Assembly (NCBI RefSeq): GCF_002174125.1
Contig: NZ_NEXX01000001.1
Span: 682,001 to 746,000 of the forward strand
Length of the DNA: 64,000 nt
Direction of reading: 5' to 3'
Origin: Acinetobacter populi
GTDB taxonomy: Bacteria; Pseudomonadota; Gammaproteobacteria; Pseudomonadales; Moraxellaceae
This document shows positions 27,700 through 37,405 of this stretch, one piece after another. A model generated the notes under the pieces. That model was not told the DNA's origin, searched no databases, and worked only from the letters and a program-made list of their open reading frames with translations. The position numbers were made by a program, and so were the translations under genes. The stretch's first letter is position 1; every line of letters begins with the position of its first letter.

Positions 27700-28473
27700 T
27701 CATTTCACCTTGCTAAAACGTTGTGGCGGGTGGCCCAAATGGCGTTTAAACATTGCACTGAATGCACTTGGACTGGCATAGCCTAATGTCGTAGCAATAT
27801 GAAAAATGGATTCACCTCTTGCCAATTTGCCAAGCGCCAGAACGATATACATATGTTGAATCCAGGCGCGATAGGATAAGCCTGTTTCTTTCTTAAAAAG
27901 CCGAATTAAGGTGCGTGAACTGGTATTAATTTGATCAGCCCATATATTAATATCCTTGGGTTGATCGGGGTGATCCAGTAAAGCCTCACAAATGGAAGTT
28001 AAACGCTTGTCTTTGGGCCATGGAATTTCTATGGGAAAAGTCAGCGCATGCTGAATCTCATTAAAGATAAGTAATTGTAAGGCTTTTTCTACATCTTCTG
28101 TATGTGACTGCTCTTGTTCCTCTAATGCAGCAAGCTGATTCAGTCTTAACACCAATTCTCTGAGTAAATTGGTCATGCGCACAAGAAAACATTGATTCCC
28201 CAGTGAAACTGCTGCTTTTTCCTCGACCAATGCTGTACTCAATCGTACCTGACTCAGTGAAATTACACTATGTTCTACGCCTGCCGGAATCCATAAAGCA
28301 CATTGTGGTGGAACCAGCCATATATTTGCTGCGGTATGCACACGTATTGTTCCTTCTGATGCATACAAAAGCTGAGCACGCCGATGAACATGCGGCGCAA
28401 TAATACTTTTATAAGGATGTAATGATCCACGGGCGATCACAAGCTGGGAAGCACTTTCCATCTTTTGAGCCAT
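27700..28473 (-). CDS. AraC-family regulator with N-terminal cupin
   Basis: A 257-residue transcription factor. An N-terminal cupin-type sensor (HVHRRAQLLYASEGTIRV, WLVPPQCALWIPAG) is followed by two helix-turn-helix units in the last 100 residues (INIWADQINTSSRTLIRLFK, and IATTLGYASPSAFSAMFKRH with the usual GHPP-QR end). It is divergent from the Fsr-type MFS gene starting near 28569, so it probably controls that pump. Confidence 0.9.
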   Translation of the reverse strand: MAQKMESASQLVIARGSLHPYKSIIAPHVHRRAQLLYASEGTIRVHTAANIWLVPPQCALWIPAGVEHSVISLSQVRLSTALVEEKAAVSLGNQCFLVRMTNLLRELVLRLNQLAALEEQEQSHTEDVEKALQLLIFNEIQHALTFPIEIPWPKDKRLTSICEALLDHPDQPKDINIWADQINTSSRTLIRLFKKETGLSYRAWIQHMYIVLALGKLARGESIFHIATTLGYASPSAFSAMFKRHLGHPPQRFSKVK

Positions 28474-28568
28474 TTAATTGTCACTTATACAATGATTTTT
28501 GGAATATATGCTTCAATATGACAAATTATAATAAAAAATGTCAATATTCAAAGGATATGATTTTGCTT

Positions 28569-29798
28569 ATGGAAACGCCACGTCTTCCCAATAAAAATCC
28601 TGTTACGCCCCAACCAAATCCAGTACAAGGTATGGTCATGCACATGATTCTGGCGGTAGCGCTAGCGCATCTGCTGAATGATCTAATACAAGCTGCGCTT
28701 CCGGCAATTTACCCCATGTTAAAATCCAGCTTTGCCTTGAGCTTTACACAGATTGGCTTAATTTCTCTGGTTTATCAGATCACCGCATCATTATTGCAAC
28801 CTTGGATCGGTCTATATACGGATAAATATCCTAAACCCTATTTACTCCCGATCGGCATGATGGTGACATTCATCGGCATTGCTTTACTGGCCTGTGCCAG
28901 TAGTTTTTATATGTTGTTGATTGCAGCTTCTCTGATCGGTGTAGGGTCCTCGACGTTTCACCCTGAGGCATCCCGCGTTGCCAGAATGGCCTCAGGCGGA
29001 AAATTCGGAACAGCACAATCCGCCTTTCAGGTCGGGGGGAATACCGGTTCTGCCCTAGGTCCTCTGTTAGCTGCTGCAATCATTGTTCCAAATGGTCAGG
29101 CAGCCGCCGCATGGTTATTGTTAGTCGCATTAATTGCAATCGGCATTTTATTTAAAGTGAGCCAATGGACCATCATACATATGCAGACTAGGGCCATTCA
29201 ACATGCCAGCAAAAGTAGCTTTAAATTACACGGTTCCATGCTCATTCGTGCCATAAGTATGATCGCTGTTCTCATGTTTACAAAATTTACTTATATTGCC
29301 AGTTTAAGTAATTACTACACTTTTTATTTAATAGATAAATTTCATCTCACCATTCAACAGGCACAATTATATTTATTTGCCTTTTTGGCAGCTGTGGCAT
29401 TCGGTACATTTGCCGGAGGGCCAATCGGAGATCGTATCGGACGAAAAGCGGTAATATGGGTTTCTTTTATTGGCATTATTCCATTCGCTTTATTAATGCC
29501 TTATGCCAATTTATTCTGGACCTCAATTCTCACTGTCATTACCGGATTGGTGATTTCATCGGCCTTTTCTGCCATGGTCGTGTACGCCCAAGAAGCTGTG
29601 CCCGGCCGTGTAGGTATGATTGCCGGCTTGATGTTTGGTCTTATGTTTGGGATTAGTGGTATAGCCGCCGCTGGATTGGGCTATCTGGCCGATAAAAATG
29701 GTATTGCATGGGTGTTTAGCTTTTGTTCCTATCTACCCCTTTTAGGGCTGGCAACATTCTTTTTACCCGATACACAAACCAGTCATCAATCAAAGTAA
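28569..29798 (+). CDS. fsr: MFS exporter, fosmidomycin-resistance (Fsr) type
   Basis: A 409-residue, 12-helix major facilitator. The sequence LAHLLNDLIQAALPAIYPML with GSSTFHPEASRVARMASGG and GKFGTAQSAFQVGGNTGSA is characteristic of Fsr-type drug exporters. The start is either ATG 28557 (AAGGAT immediately upstream) or ATG 28569, which begins METPRLPN; the longer frame from 28422 overlaps the divergent AraC gene and is unlikely. Probably regulated by the adjoining AraC protein. Confidence 0.85.
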   Translation: METPRLPNKNPVTPQPNPVQGMVMHMILAVALAHLLNDLIQAALPAIYPMLKSSFALSFTQIGLISLVYQITASLLQPWIGLYTDKYPKPYLLPIGMMVTFIGIALLACASSFYMLLIAASLIGVGSSTFHPEASRVARMASGGKFGTAQSAFQVGGNTGSALGPLLAAAIIVPNGQAAAAWLLLVALIAIGILFKVSQWTIIHMQTRAIQHASKSSFKLHGSMLIRAISMIAVLMFTKFTYIASLSNYYTFYLIDKFHLTIQQAQLYLFAFLAAVAFGTFAGGPIGDRIGRKAVIWVSFIGIIPFALLMPYANLFWTSILTVITGLVISSAFSAMVVYAQEAVPGRVGMIAGLMFGLMFGISGIAAAGLGYLADKNGIAWVFSFCSYLPLLGLATFFLPDTQTSHQSK

Positions 29799-29827
29799 TC
29801 TACGCTAGATAATATCTTTTTGATAAA

Positions 29828-29855
29828 GGCAGGGAGCATAAAGTTTTTCCCTGCC
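29828..29855 (+). terminator. Stem-loop after the Fsr-type gene
   Basis: GGCAGGGA pairs with TCCCTGCC around a 12-base loop, 30 bases after the stop. No strong T-run follows. Confidence 0.4.
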
Positions 29856-30044
29856 ACCATGATCAAAGCACTGGTCTATTGTGATTGTTAAAAGTGCGTT
29901 TTAATAAAGGCATGTTGCTTATTTTCTCATTCATCGAACCCTTATTTTTTGAAAAAACAGCGCCCATTGATGATATGTGCTTATTTTCCTTTTAATTTTG
30001 ACGCGTTTATTTTAGCTGTACTTTAAGCAAATAGCCGCAGCATC

Positions 30045-30470
30045 TCATATTTCTTCCCAATATTCATGGGTTTGTGGATCCTGAGCAAAAATATCTTCCG
30101 GATTACGCAGCGGACAATTGTCCAGTGACAGACAACCACAACCAATACACCAATCCAGTTGAGTTTGCATATTTTGTAAAAGCTGAATTTTTTCTTCAAG
30201 TTGCCGTTGCCAGCGAGAAGACATCTTCTGCCAATCGGCTTTACTCGGAGCTTTGCCTTCCGGTAAATTTGCAAAAGCCTGCTGAATATCCTGTAAAGAT
30301 AAACCCACGCGCTGGGCAACTTTAATCAATGCTAAACGGCGTAACATATGCCGTGCATAACGACGCTGATTGCCATTGGTGCGTAGACTACGGATTAAGC
30401 CTTTTTCTTCATAAAAACGAATGGCTGAGATGCTTAAGCCACTACGTTTTGCTACATCACCAATTGTCAT
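30045..30470 (-). CDS. soxR: Redox-sensitive transcriptional activator SoxR
   Basis: A 141-residue MerR-family regulator with a [2Fe-2S] cluster. Helix-turn-helix MTIGDVAKRSGLSISAIRFY at the N-terminus, dimerisation helix, and the cluster ligands in CIGCGCLSLDNCPLRNPED (Cys108, 111, 113, 119, four of four present). I start at ATG 30470, with AGGA 4 bases upstream, not at the in-frame TTG at 30494, which has no ribosome site. Divergent from the ridA-like/MFS unit; a canonical SoxR box lies between them. soxS is not present, as expected outside the enterobacteria. Confidence 0.95.
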   Translation of the reverse strand: MTIGDVAKRSGLSISAIRFYEEKGLIRSLRTNGNQRRYARHMLRRLALIKVAQRVGLSLQDIQQAFANLPEGKAPSKADWQKMSSRWQRQLEEKIQLLQNMQTQLDWCIGCGCLSLDNCPLRNPEDIFAQDPQTHEYWEEI

Positions 30471-30501
30471 TAAATCCTGTGCTGTTTTTTGCAAAAAATT
30501 C

Positions 30502-30532
30502 TTGACCTCAAGTTAACTTGAGCTTTGATACT
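30502..30532 (+). promoter_or_regulatory. SoxR box and SoxR-type promoter
   Basis: A perfect 16-bp palindrome CTCAAGTTAACTTGAG (30507-30522), identical in core to the known E. coli soxS operator, sits between -35 TTGACC (30502-30507) and -10 GATACT (30527-30532). The spacer is 19 bases, the over-long spacing that MerR-family activators correct. It faces the ridA-like gene. Confidence 0.88.
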
Positions 30533-30564
30533 AGCAACAATTCTTAAAACTGACTATCTTTCTC

Positions 30565-31000
30565 ATGTTAAACCAGACAAAAAGCCTGATTCAGATCGAA
30601 AATCCAAAAACACTTTATGATCCAATACAATATGCCTATTCACACATGACGCGTATTCGTTTAAAAGATGTAGAGGAAATTATCCATATTGCAGGACAAA
30701 GCGGCGAACACATGTCCGGCCATATGCCTATTTCATTTGAGCAGCAATGCGATAACGTATTTCATAATATTCAACAGGCATTAAACATGGCTCAACTTGA
30801 CTGGGCAAATATCGCAAAAATGACAATGCTGGTAGTTGAGCATGATCGACAAAAACATCTCAAGCTCATTGCTTGCATGCGTCACTATTTTCAACAGAAT
30901 CGTTTTCCAGCCTGTACATTAATTCCTGTACAATCCGCTTGCATTACCCAATATGCTGATTGAAATTAATGCCACCGCATACCGCTTTACACCCCATTGA
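30565..31000 (+). pseudogene. RidA-family (YjgF/YER057c) gene with a C-terminal frameshift
   Basis: The frame from ATG 30565 gives a RidA-like protein (LYDPIQYAYSHMTRIRLKD ... WANIAKMTMLVVEHD ... FPACTLIPV) but then reads QSACITQYAD and stops at 30963. Reading one base further on from about 30931 gives NPLALPNMLIEINATAYRF and a stop at 30998-31000; this is the normal RidA tail, including the conserved IE-x-NATA motif with the catalytic glutamate. One extra base near 30930-30935 explains it. RidA proteins deaminate reactive enamines/imines. The full-frame stop leaves the usual 12-base gap to the MFS gene. Confidence 0.75.
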
Positions 31001-31012
31001 TTAGGCAAAAAT

Positions 31013-32197
31013 ATGGCGACCTCCTCTCAGACCGGTTTAAAAACTTCAACACTCTGGCTTATGGCAGCGGCATGTGGCTTATGTGCAGGTGCAAATTATT
31101 TTAATCAACCGCTGATTCATTCGATTCAACTGCATTTTGCTGTCAGTTCGGCACAGGCACAACTCACCGTCACTTTTGCACAGGTGTCCTATGCACTTGG
31201 TTTATTACTGCTGGTACCGCTGGGAGATTTGCTAAAAAAACATATCTTTATTCCTTTACTCATGTGCCTGGCTGCGGTTGGATTATTGATCAGTGCATTT
31301 GCCCAGAATATTTATATGCTGTGGTTTGGTACAGCCATGACCGGTCTATTTACCATTGCTGCACAAGTATTGATCCCTTTATCTGCCACACTAGTAGAAC
31401 CTAAAAAAACCGGTACCGTCATTGGCTTTTTGATGAGTGGCTTATTTATCGGGATTTTACTTTCGACCAGTCTGGCCGGATTATTATCCAATTTATTTGC
31501 CTGGAACACGGTGTATTTGCTCAGTGCCATTATTCTACTGATTTTAACTGCACTGTTACGTCCCCGCTTACCGCATACCGCGACTATTCAACTACATTAT
31601 GTCGCCATGTTTGGCACCATGCTTGAACTGATTCGTTCGGAACCGCGTTTGCGTATCCGTGGCGGGGTCGGTGCATTTGCCTTTGCTTCGATGAGTACCT
31701 TGTTTTCTACCATGGCCTTGTTACTGTCTCGATCGCCCTTTTACTTTTCCGATTTTCAAATTGGTTTAATTGGTTTGACCGGAATTGTCGGTGCGGTTTT
31801 TGCACAATTTGCCGGAAAACTGGCTGATCGAGGTTATGCACGACAACTGACGATATTCGGCATTCTGGTGTTGTTGTCGAGCTGGATATTTATTTATCTG
31901 AGCCAATATTATGTGGTGGCATTTATTCTTGGTTTTACCACCATTAACCTTGCGATTTCGATGTTGCACATTACCAATATGAATATTATTTATCAGTTAC
32001 GGGATGATGCCAAATCCCGCTTAAATTCCATTTATATGACCTTATATTTTATCGGCGCAGCATCAGGCTCGGCACTGGGTATTTTTGCATGGAATCATGG
32101 TGGTTGGGTAATGACCTGTATGATGGGTATAGGTCTAGCCTTACTCAGTGGGAGTTTTGCCATCATTGACCTGATTAAATATCCAAAACGTTCATAA
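31013..32197 (+). CDS. MFS transporter (SoxR-regulated pump candidate)
   Basis: A 394-residue major facilitator with 12 predicted helices (AACGLCAGANYFNQPLIHSI at helix 1; LLVPLGDLLKKHIFIPLLMC before the 2-3 loop). Substrate unknown; it resembles the YgaY/inner-membrane exporter group. AGG lies 8 bases upstream of the ATG, 12 bases after the repaired ridA-like frame, so the SoxR-box promoter probably drives both. The context suggests efflux of a redox-cycling compound. Confidence 0.85.
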   Translation: MATSSQTGLKTSTLWLMAAACGLCAGANYFNQPLIHSIQLHFAVSSAQAQLTVTFAQVSYALGLLLLVPLGDLLKKHIFIPLLMCLAAVGLLISAFAQNIYMLWFGTAMTGLFTIAAQVLIPLSATLVEPKKTGTVIGFLMSGLFIGILLSTSLAGLLSNLFAWNTVYLLSAIILLILTALLRPRLPHTATIQLHYVAMFGTMLELIRSEPRLRIRGGVGAFAFASMSTLFSTMALLLSRSPFYFSDFQIGLIGLTGIVGAVFAQFAGKLADRGYARQLTIFGILVLLSSWIFIYLSQYYVVAFILGFTTINLAISMLHITNMNIIYQLRDDAKSRLNSIYMTLYFIGAASGSALGIFAWNHGGWVMTCMMGIGLALLSGSFAIIDLIKYPKRS

Positions 32198-32391
32198 TTG
32201 GCAGTACATGGATTGAATCATTATTTTGGTTCTGTTTTCAATCTTATGTTTAAACCTGAGGCAATCGACGATCTTCTGCCGATTGCCCCAGATTTAGTTT
32301 TATCGCTGTTCAAACCCTGTTTGAGCCTTTATTTCCCCATCGCCTCCTCCCCTTTTGTCATGATGTGAATGCCCTCCCCCAGAGCACCGCA

Positions 32392-33498
32392 TCAGTTACT
32401 AGAATGTTTAGGCTGTTGATCTAAAATATTCTGATCCGCAGCGCCACGCTCTACCACAAGTTGTTGTTGTTTTAAGCTAATATGGACCTGTCCGACTTCG
32501 GGATGTGTTAGAAAATAACGTGCCAGAATAGGTTCCAGATGTGTTCTAAGTTTTCTGACCAGACCTCGGGCGCCATAGCTGATATCATGATCTTTGGCCA
32601 ACCATTGTGCAGCTGAATCCGATAATGTCACCGCACGGCCCTGACGTTTTAAACGGCGATTTAATTTCTCTAGTTCTATTGCAATTAACTGCTGTACCTC
32701 ATCAGACTGAATCGCCTGATAATACAAAATACGGTCAATACGATTGAGAAATTCTGGATCAAATTTATGCTTGAGTGCCCGCTTGGTCATCTCATGATCA
32801 TCCAGTTTAAGGCGGTGTGCAATATCGGCTATACGGGCAGGAAATTTATTGAGCAACTGCAATCTGGCCTGACTCTCTTTTGCACCAACATTACTGGTCA
32901 TAAAAATCATACAGTTACGAAAATCTATGGATTTTGTTCCTGCGGTTAATGTTAATGTCCCTGTTTCAAGCACATTTAATAAAGCACGAATCACTTCTGT
33001 ACTAGCTTTTTCAATTTCATCAAAAAGTACAATGCCAGGTTTGGAGAAACTGCCCTGTATGGCTTCGATGTCAAATAACGTGTTGCCCTCCTTACTACCA
33101 ACATAACCAGGCGGTGCGCCCGTCAGTGCTGCGGCATAATGCTCTTGTGCCAGTGTATTCATGTCGATCCGGCAAAAAGCATGGGCATGACCATGAATTG
33201 CTTCGCTGATTAGCCGTACTGTTTCGGTTTTACCTACGCCTGTAGGTCCCAGCAACATGGTGACAGACAAAGGTCGTTCCGGATGGTTAAAATCTGCCTT
33301 CACCACATTGAGCATATCCTCAAGTGCATCGAGAATATGCGGTTGTCCCACGATTCTGGTTCTTAGCATTTGCATCAGTTGCTGGGGTTCAAACTTGAAG
33401 CGTGAAGTGCGGGCAGCCTGTTGCTGCCCCTGTTGATCATACTGTTGTTGAGCCAAAACATCCTGCTGATGTTGAAGTCTGTCACTGGCAAATGTCAT
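32392..33498 (-). CDS. amiB: Amidase-operon AAA+ ATPase AmiB (Clp-like)
   Basis: A 368-residue single-ring Clp/HSP100-type AAA+ protein. Seen: Walker A GPTGVGKT near residue 84, a pore-loop-like GAPPGYVGSKEG, Walker B VLFDEIEK, sensor 1 MTSN, and sensor 2 ISYGARGL, with an N-terminal Gln-rich tail and a C-terminal ClpB-D2-like small domain. Position directly after amiE matches the amiB gene of the Pseudomonas aliphatic amidase operon, where its role is unclear. The gap to amiE is 23 bases. Confidence 0.8.
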   Translation of the reverse strand: MTFASDRLQHQQDVLAQQQYDQQGQQQAARTSRFKFEPQQLMQMLRTRIVGQPHILDALEDMLNVVKADFNHPERPLSVTMLLGPTGVGKTETVRLISEAIHGHAHAFCRIDMNTLAQEHYAAALTGAPPGYVGSKEGNTLFDIEAIQGSFSKPGIVLFDEIEKASTEVIRALLNVLETGTLTLTAGTKSIDFRNCMIFMTSNVGAKESQARLQLLNKFPARIADIAHRLKLDDHEMTKRALKHKFDPEFLNRIDRILYYQAIQSDEVQQLIAIELEKLNRRLKRQGRAVTLSDSAAQWLAKDHDISYGARGLVRKLRTHLEPILARYFLTHPEVGQVHISLKQQQLVVERGAADQNILDQQPKHSSN

Positions 33499-33521
33499 GA
33501 TGCAATCCTCACCGCCAGAAC

Positions 33522-34562
33522 TTAAGCTTCTTTCTCTAAACCTTCATGAGGAAGATTTCCGATTGGACATGCTGCTACACCAATGGTTGAGCGGGTAATT
33601 TTTTCCACATTTTCCTGTGCTTTTTGTGCATCCAGCACCCATGTTCTATAAAAATCAAATGGACAATCTGCAACACCTTTATCGCCATCACCATTATTAA
33701 ATGTGCCGGTATAACCACGATGCAACAGCTTAAATAGATGATTTTGCGCCTGATCATATTGACGTGCGTCACGAATTTCCGGAATAGATAACTGCGCGTA
33801 TTGAATACCATTTTCTTCGGTACCGCATTCACCTAGCGTACGTCCATCAAAACCAACAATGGCAGAACGACCAAAGTAAGTGTAGACGCCATCAAATCCG
33901 GTACAGTTGGCAACTGCCACATAGACATTATTGGCCCATGCCATGGTTTTTGCCATGAGGACTTGTTGTTCACTCGATGGATACATATACCCCTGACAAC
34001 GGACAATCAACTCAGCACCTTTCATGGCACAGTCACGCCAGATTTCCGGATAATTCCCATCATCACAGATAATCAAGGACATTTTGATGCCTTTTGGTCC
34101 TTCGGTTACATAGGTGGTATCCCCCGGACACCAGCCTTCAATCGGACACCATGGAATAATCTTGCGATATTTCTGTACAATTTCACCTTCATTATTAATT
34201 AATATCAAAGTGTTATATGGCACTTTCTGTGGATGTTGTTCGTGCTGTTCACCAGTAATGGAGAAAACACCCCAGACATTGGCCTGCTTACATGCCGCAG
34301 AAAAAATCGCAGTTTCATCGCCAGGAATGGTTGCCGCAGTTTCCATCATTTCATCATGATCATACATAATGCCCATGGTGCTATATTCAGGAAACACGAT
34401 TAAATCCATGCCCGGTAAACCCTGTTTAATACCAATCAGCATTTCTGCAATTTTTTTTGCATTGTCCAGTACTTCTGCCTTGTTATGCAGGCGTGGAATT
34501 TTATAGTTCACAACTGCTACACCAACGGTACTAGGGCTGCTTGAAATATCACCATGTCTCAT
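33522..34562 (-). CDS. amiE: Aliphatic amidase
   Basis: A 346-residue nitrilase-superfamily enzyme that hydrolyses short aliphatic amides (acetamide, propionamide) to acid and ammonia. It is nearly collinear with Pseudomonas Ami[10 protein letters not shown] start, the Glu-Lys-Cys triad at E59 (VFPEYS), K134 (KYRKIIPW) and C166 (SLIICDDGN), [11 protein letters not shown], and the C-terminal [13 protein letters not shown] start at ATG 34562 (GGGAA upstream); the 6-residue upstream extension to 34580 is not in the family. The palindrome at 34628-34645 lies in its promoter. Confidence 0.95.
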   Translation of the reverse strand: MRHGDISSSPSTVGVAVVNYKIPRLHNKAEVLDNAKKIAEMLIGIKQGLPGMDLIVFPEYSTMGIMYDHDEMMETAATIPGDETAIFSAACKQANVWGVFSITGEQHEQHPQKVPYNTLILINNEGEIVQKYRKIIPWCPIEGWCPGDTTYVTEGPKGIKMSLIICDDGNYPEIWRDCAMKGAELIVRCQGYMYPSSEQQVLMAKTMAWANNVYVAVANCTGFDGVYTYFGRSAIVGFDGRTLGECGTEENGIQYAQLSIPEIRDARQYDQAQNHLFKLLHRGYTGTFNNGDGDKGVADCPFDFYRTWVLDAQKAQENVEKITRSTIGVAACPIGNLPHEGLEKEA

Positions 34563-34627
34563 CGTTTTTTCCCATATCAAAAAATTACGCTGTGATTGGA
34601 TTTTGCAGCGAAACAGCGTCGCTAGAA

Positions 34628-34645
34628 ATACGTAAAATTACGTAT
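34628..34645. promoter_or_regulatory. ATACGTAA/TTACGTAT palindrome upstream of amiE
   Basis: A perfect 8-bp inverted repeat with a 2-base spacer, 66 bases upstream of the amiE ATG. ATACG/CGTAT arms recur in the urtA/NCS1-kinase promoter, suggesting an operator for the local LuxR-type response regulator. Confidence 0.5.
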
Positions 34646-34756
34646 AGAGGCATCATTCGATGAATATATAAAAAAAATCCCTGTAAATACAAGGATTAAA
34701 ATAAAAGTCTAAAAGCCAGTTTCAGCGTTTTATTAAAACAGCAGATTACAGCTCGA

Positions 34757-35455
34757 TTAAACAGATAAAAATTTGCTAATGGTCTCTTCATCCACATTTT
34801 CACGAATATTTTCGTAGGCAAACTGACCTTTATCAATCACCAGAAAACGATCCGCCATGGCCATGGTAAAGCTCAATACCTGTTCGGAAACAATAATCGT
34901 CAAATCCCGTTGATCGCGGATTTGCTTTAATGTTTTTGCAATGTCTTTAATAATTGAAGGCTGAATCCCTTCCGTCGGTTCATCCAGTAACAACACCTTG
35001 GGATTGGTGGCCAGCGCCCGTGCAATCGCCAGTTGCTGTTGTTGACCACCCGACAGGTTGCCGCCTTTGCGTTTACGCATCTCCCATAATACCGGAAACA
35101 ATTCATATAAATCATCAGGGACACGTCCATGTGCAGAAGCGGGTAATCCGGTCTGAATATTTTCCAGTACAGACATGGTACCAAAAATCATACGTCCCTG
35201 AGGCACATAAGCCACACCATTTTGTACCCGCTTGAATGCCTCCATTTTTTCCAGATTTTTACCATCCAGCTTAATTTCACCCGACGTATTTTTGATGGCA
35301 CCGATCAGGGTTTTAAAGAATGTGGTCTTCCCCATACCATTGCGCCCCATAACGGCAACAATTTCTTTGGGTTGTACCGTCAGACTCACATCATGAATGA
35401 CTTCACTCTGACCATATCCAGAACGTAAAGATTGAATTTCAAATAATCCGCTCAT
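34757..35455 (-). CDS. urtE: Urea/amide ABC transporter ATP-binding protein UrtE
   Basis: A 232-residue ABC ATPase of the LivF/UrtE type. Walker A GRNGMGKTT, signature NLSGGQQQQLA, Walker B VLLLDEPTEGIQ. The AAGGAG site at 35468-35463 on the minus strand fixes the start at 35455; the upstream extension to 35488 is spurious. Last gene of the Urt run and 10 bases downstream of urtD. Confidence 0.9.
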   Translation of the reverse strand: MSGLFEIQSLRSGYGQSEVIHDVSLTVQPKEIVAVMGRNGMGKTTFFKTLIGAIKNTSGEIKLDGKNLEKMEAFKRVQNGVAYVPQGRMIFGTMSVLENIQTGLPASAHGRVPDDLYELFPVLWEMRKRKGGNLSGGQQQQLAIARALATNPKVLLLDEPTEGIQPSIIKDIAKTLKQIRDQRDLTIIVSEQVLSFTMAMADRFLVIDKGQFAYENIRENVDEETISKFLSV

Positions 35456-35465
35456 ATTTGTCTCC

Positions 35466-36227
35466 TTAATGTCCCAGATAGACTTCAATCACTTTTGGAT
35501 CGTGTTGTACATCATCCATTTTTCCTGCTGCCAGAATTTTTCCCTGATGCAGTACCGTCACCTTATCGGCAATTGATTTGACAAATTCCATGTCATGCTC
35601 AATCACCAGTACCGAACGCCCTGTACTGATTTGTCTCAGCAACACAGCCGTTTTTTCTCGCTCAGACACGCTCATACCGGCAACCGGTTCATCCAGCATT
35701 AACAGTTCCGGGTCCTGCATCAGCAGCATTCCAATCTCAAGCCATTGTTTTTGTCCATGTGATAACAATTCAGATTGCGTATCGAGAAAATCCGTCAGAA
35801 AAATACTGTCTGCAACCTCATGGATTCGATCATCCACATCATGGCTGCGCTTAAAAAATAATGAACCCCAGACATTGCGTCCGCGCGGAAAAGACATTTC
35901 CAGATTTTCATATACTGTCAAATTTTCATAAATCGACGGATTCTGAAATTTTCGTCCGACACCTGCCCGTACAATCTCATATTCCTTAAGTTTGGTTAAT
36001 TCCTGTCCCTTAAACTGTATTTTTCCCGCAGTGGCTTTGGTCTTGCCACAAATCAAATCCAGTACTGTAGTTTTTCCTGCACCATTGGGACCAATCACCA
36101 CATGAACCTCATTGGCATCGACATAGAAGTTCAGGTCACTGACGGCTTTAAAGCCGTCAAAAGACACAGTCAGGTCCTCAATCACCAATACCGGTTTTTT
36201 CATTTCAACGCCAATTGCCTTACTCAT
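35466..36227 (-). CDS. urtD: Urea/amide ABC transporter ATP-binding protein UrtD
   Basis: A 253-residue ABC ATPase of the LivG/UrtD type. Walker A GPNGAGKTT, Walker B LLMLDEPVAGM. The signature motif is LLSHGQKQWLEIG (Ser-His-Gly-Gln in place of Ser-Gly-Gly-Gln), which is a common variant in UrtD proteins. The start overlaps the urtC stop by 4 bases. Confidence 0.9.
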   Translation of the reverse strand: MSKAIGVEMKKPVLVIEDLTVSFDGFKAVSDLNFYVDANEVHVVIGPNGAGKTTVLDLICGKTKATAGKIQFKGQELTKLKEYEIVRAGVGRKFQNPSIYENLTVYENLEMSFPRGRNVWGSLFFKRSHDVDDRIHEVADSIFLTDFLDTQSELLSHGQKQWLEIGMLLMQDPELLMLDEPVAGMSVSEREKTAVLLRQISTGRSVLVIEHDMEFVKSIADKVTVLHQGKILAAGKMDDVQHDPKVIEVYLGH

Positions 36228-37384
36228 TTGGAGCCTCCTGTATCGATCTGACTCGCTGCAACAGATGTATTCTCTTTGGTGACTTTGGTCTGTACGTTGT
36301 TTTTGCGTTTAAAGAAAAGCGGATGGACATATTTTTCATATAACCCGGCCAAGCCATTCGGTAAGAACATCACCACCACAATAAACAGCCCGCCTAGTAA
36401 ATATAGCCATAAATCCGGGAATGCTTCGGAAAAATAAGTTTTACCCAGATTCACAAGCACAGCACCATATACAGCACCAAGAATGGATAAGCGACCACCA
36501 ACAGCGGCAAAAATCACCATTTCAATTGATGGCACAATGCCCACCAAAGTTGGTGACATAAAGCCAACCTGTAGCGTAAACATTGCCCCGCCGATAGAAG
36601 AAATTACCGCTGCAAAACAGAAAATAAAGACTTTGTACATGGCAACGTTATAACCGGAAAAACGTACTCGCTCTTCCTTGTCACGCATGGCAGATAATAA
36701 ACGTCCCAGTTTTGAACTCAGCACAAAACGACTTAGCAATATCACAGCGATCAGCAACAAGGCATTGATATAATACAAAACGTATTTTGCTTCATCGGTA
36801 CGGATATCCCAGCCATGTAGGGTTTTTAGGTCGGTAATCCCGTTAATCCCACCAGTCAAACCTTGTTGACCAATCACCAGAATGGTGAGTATCGCAGCAA
36901 TGGCCTGCATGATGATAGAAAAATACACATCCCCCACCCGGCGAGTAAACATGGCAAAGCCAATGATAAATGCCAGTAAAATTGGAATCACAATGATGGC
37001 AAAAATGGTAAAACTAAAACTATGGAATGGTTCCCAGAATAAAGGCAAAGCAGTAATCTGATTCCAGTCCATAAAATCCGGAATGCCTGGTGTGGTTTGT
37101 GCAGCAGTACTTTGCATATCCGAAGCTTCAAGTTTTAGAAACATCGCCATGCAATAACCGCCAATACCAAAGAAAATCCCTTGTCCCAGACTCAAAATGC
37201 CGCCATAACCCCAACACAACACCAGACCAATGGCAACAAAAGCATAGGTTAGATATTTCCCCATCAAATTGAGTCGGAAAACATCAAGAAACATCGGCAT
37301 GACCAGAAGCATTAACACAGCTAGAATCAGTAAACCAATGGCACCTTCTTTGCCACCCAATAGACTATTCAATGAATTTTTCAT
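36224..37384 (-). CDS. urtC: Urea/amide ABC transporter permease UrtC
   Basis: A 386-residue LivM-type permease with about ten membrane helices (GGKEGAIGLLILAVLMLLVM at the start; GLVLCWGYGGILSLGQGIFFG is the LivM/UrtC signature). Pairs with UrtB. Overlaps urtD by 4 bases; 21 bases after urtB. Confidence 0.9.
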   Translation of the reverse strand: MKNSLNSLLGGKEGAIGLLILAVLMLLVMPMFLDVFRLNLMGKYLTYAFVAIGLVLCWGYGGILSLGQGIFFGIGGYCMAMFLKLEASDMQSTAAQTTPGIPDFMDWNQITALPLFWEPFHSFSFTIFAIIVIPILLAFIIGFAMFTRRVGDVYFSIIMQAIAAILTILVIGQQGLTGGINGITDLKTLHGWDIRTDEAKYVLYYINALLLIAVILLSRFVLSSKLGRLLSAMRDKEERVRFSGYNVAMYKVFIFCFAAVISSIGGAMFTLQVGFMSPTLVGIVPSIEMVIFAAVGGRLSILGAVYGAVLVNLGKTYFSEAFPDLWLYLLGGLFIVVVMFLPNGLAGLYEKYVHPLFFKRKNNVQTKVTKENTSVAASQIDTGGSK

Positions 37385-37405
37385 TACGATTCCCTCACTG
37401 AATGT

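Noticed and set aside
32260..32287. GGCAATCG/CGATTGCC hairpin after the MFS gene
   Set aside because: Short stem, 12-base loop and no T-run; too weak to call a terminator.
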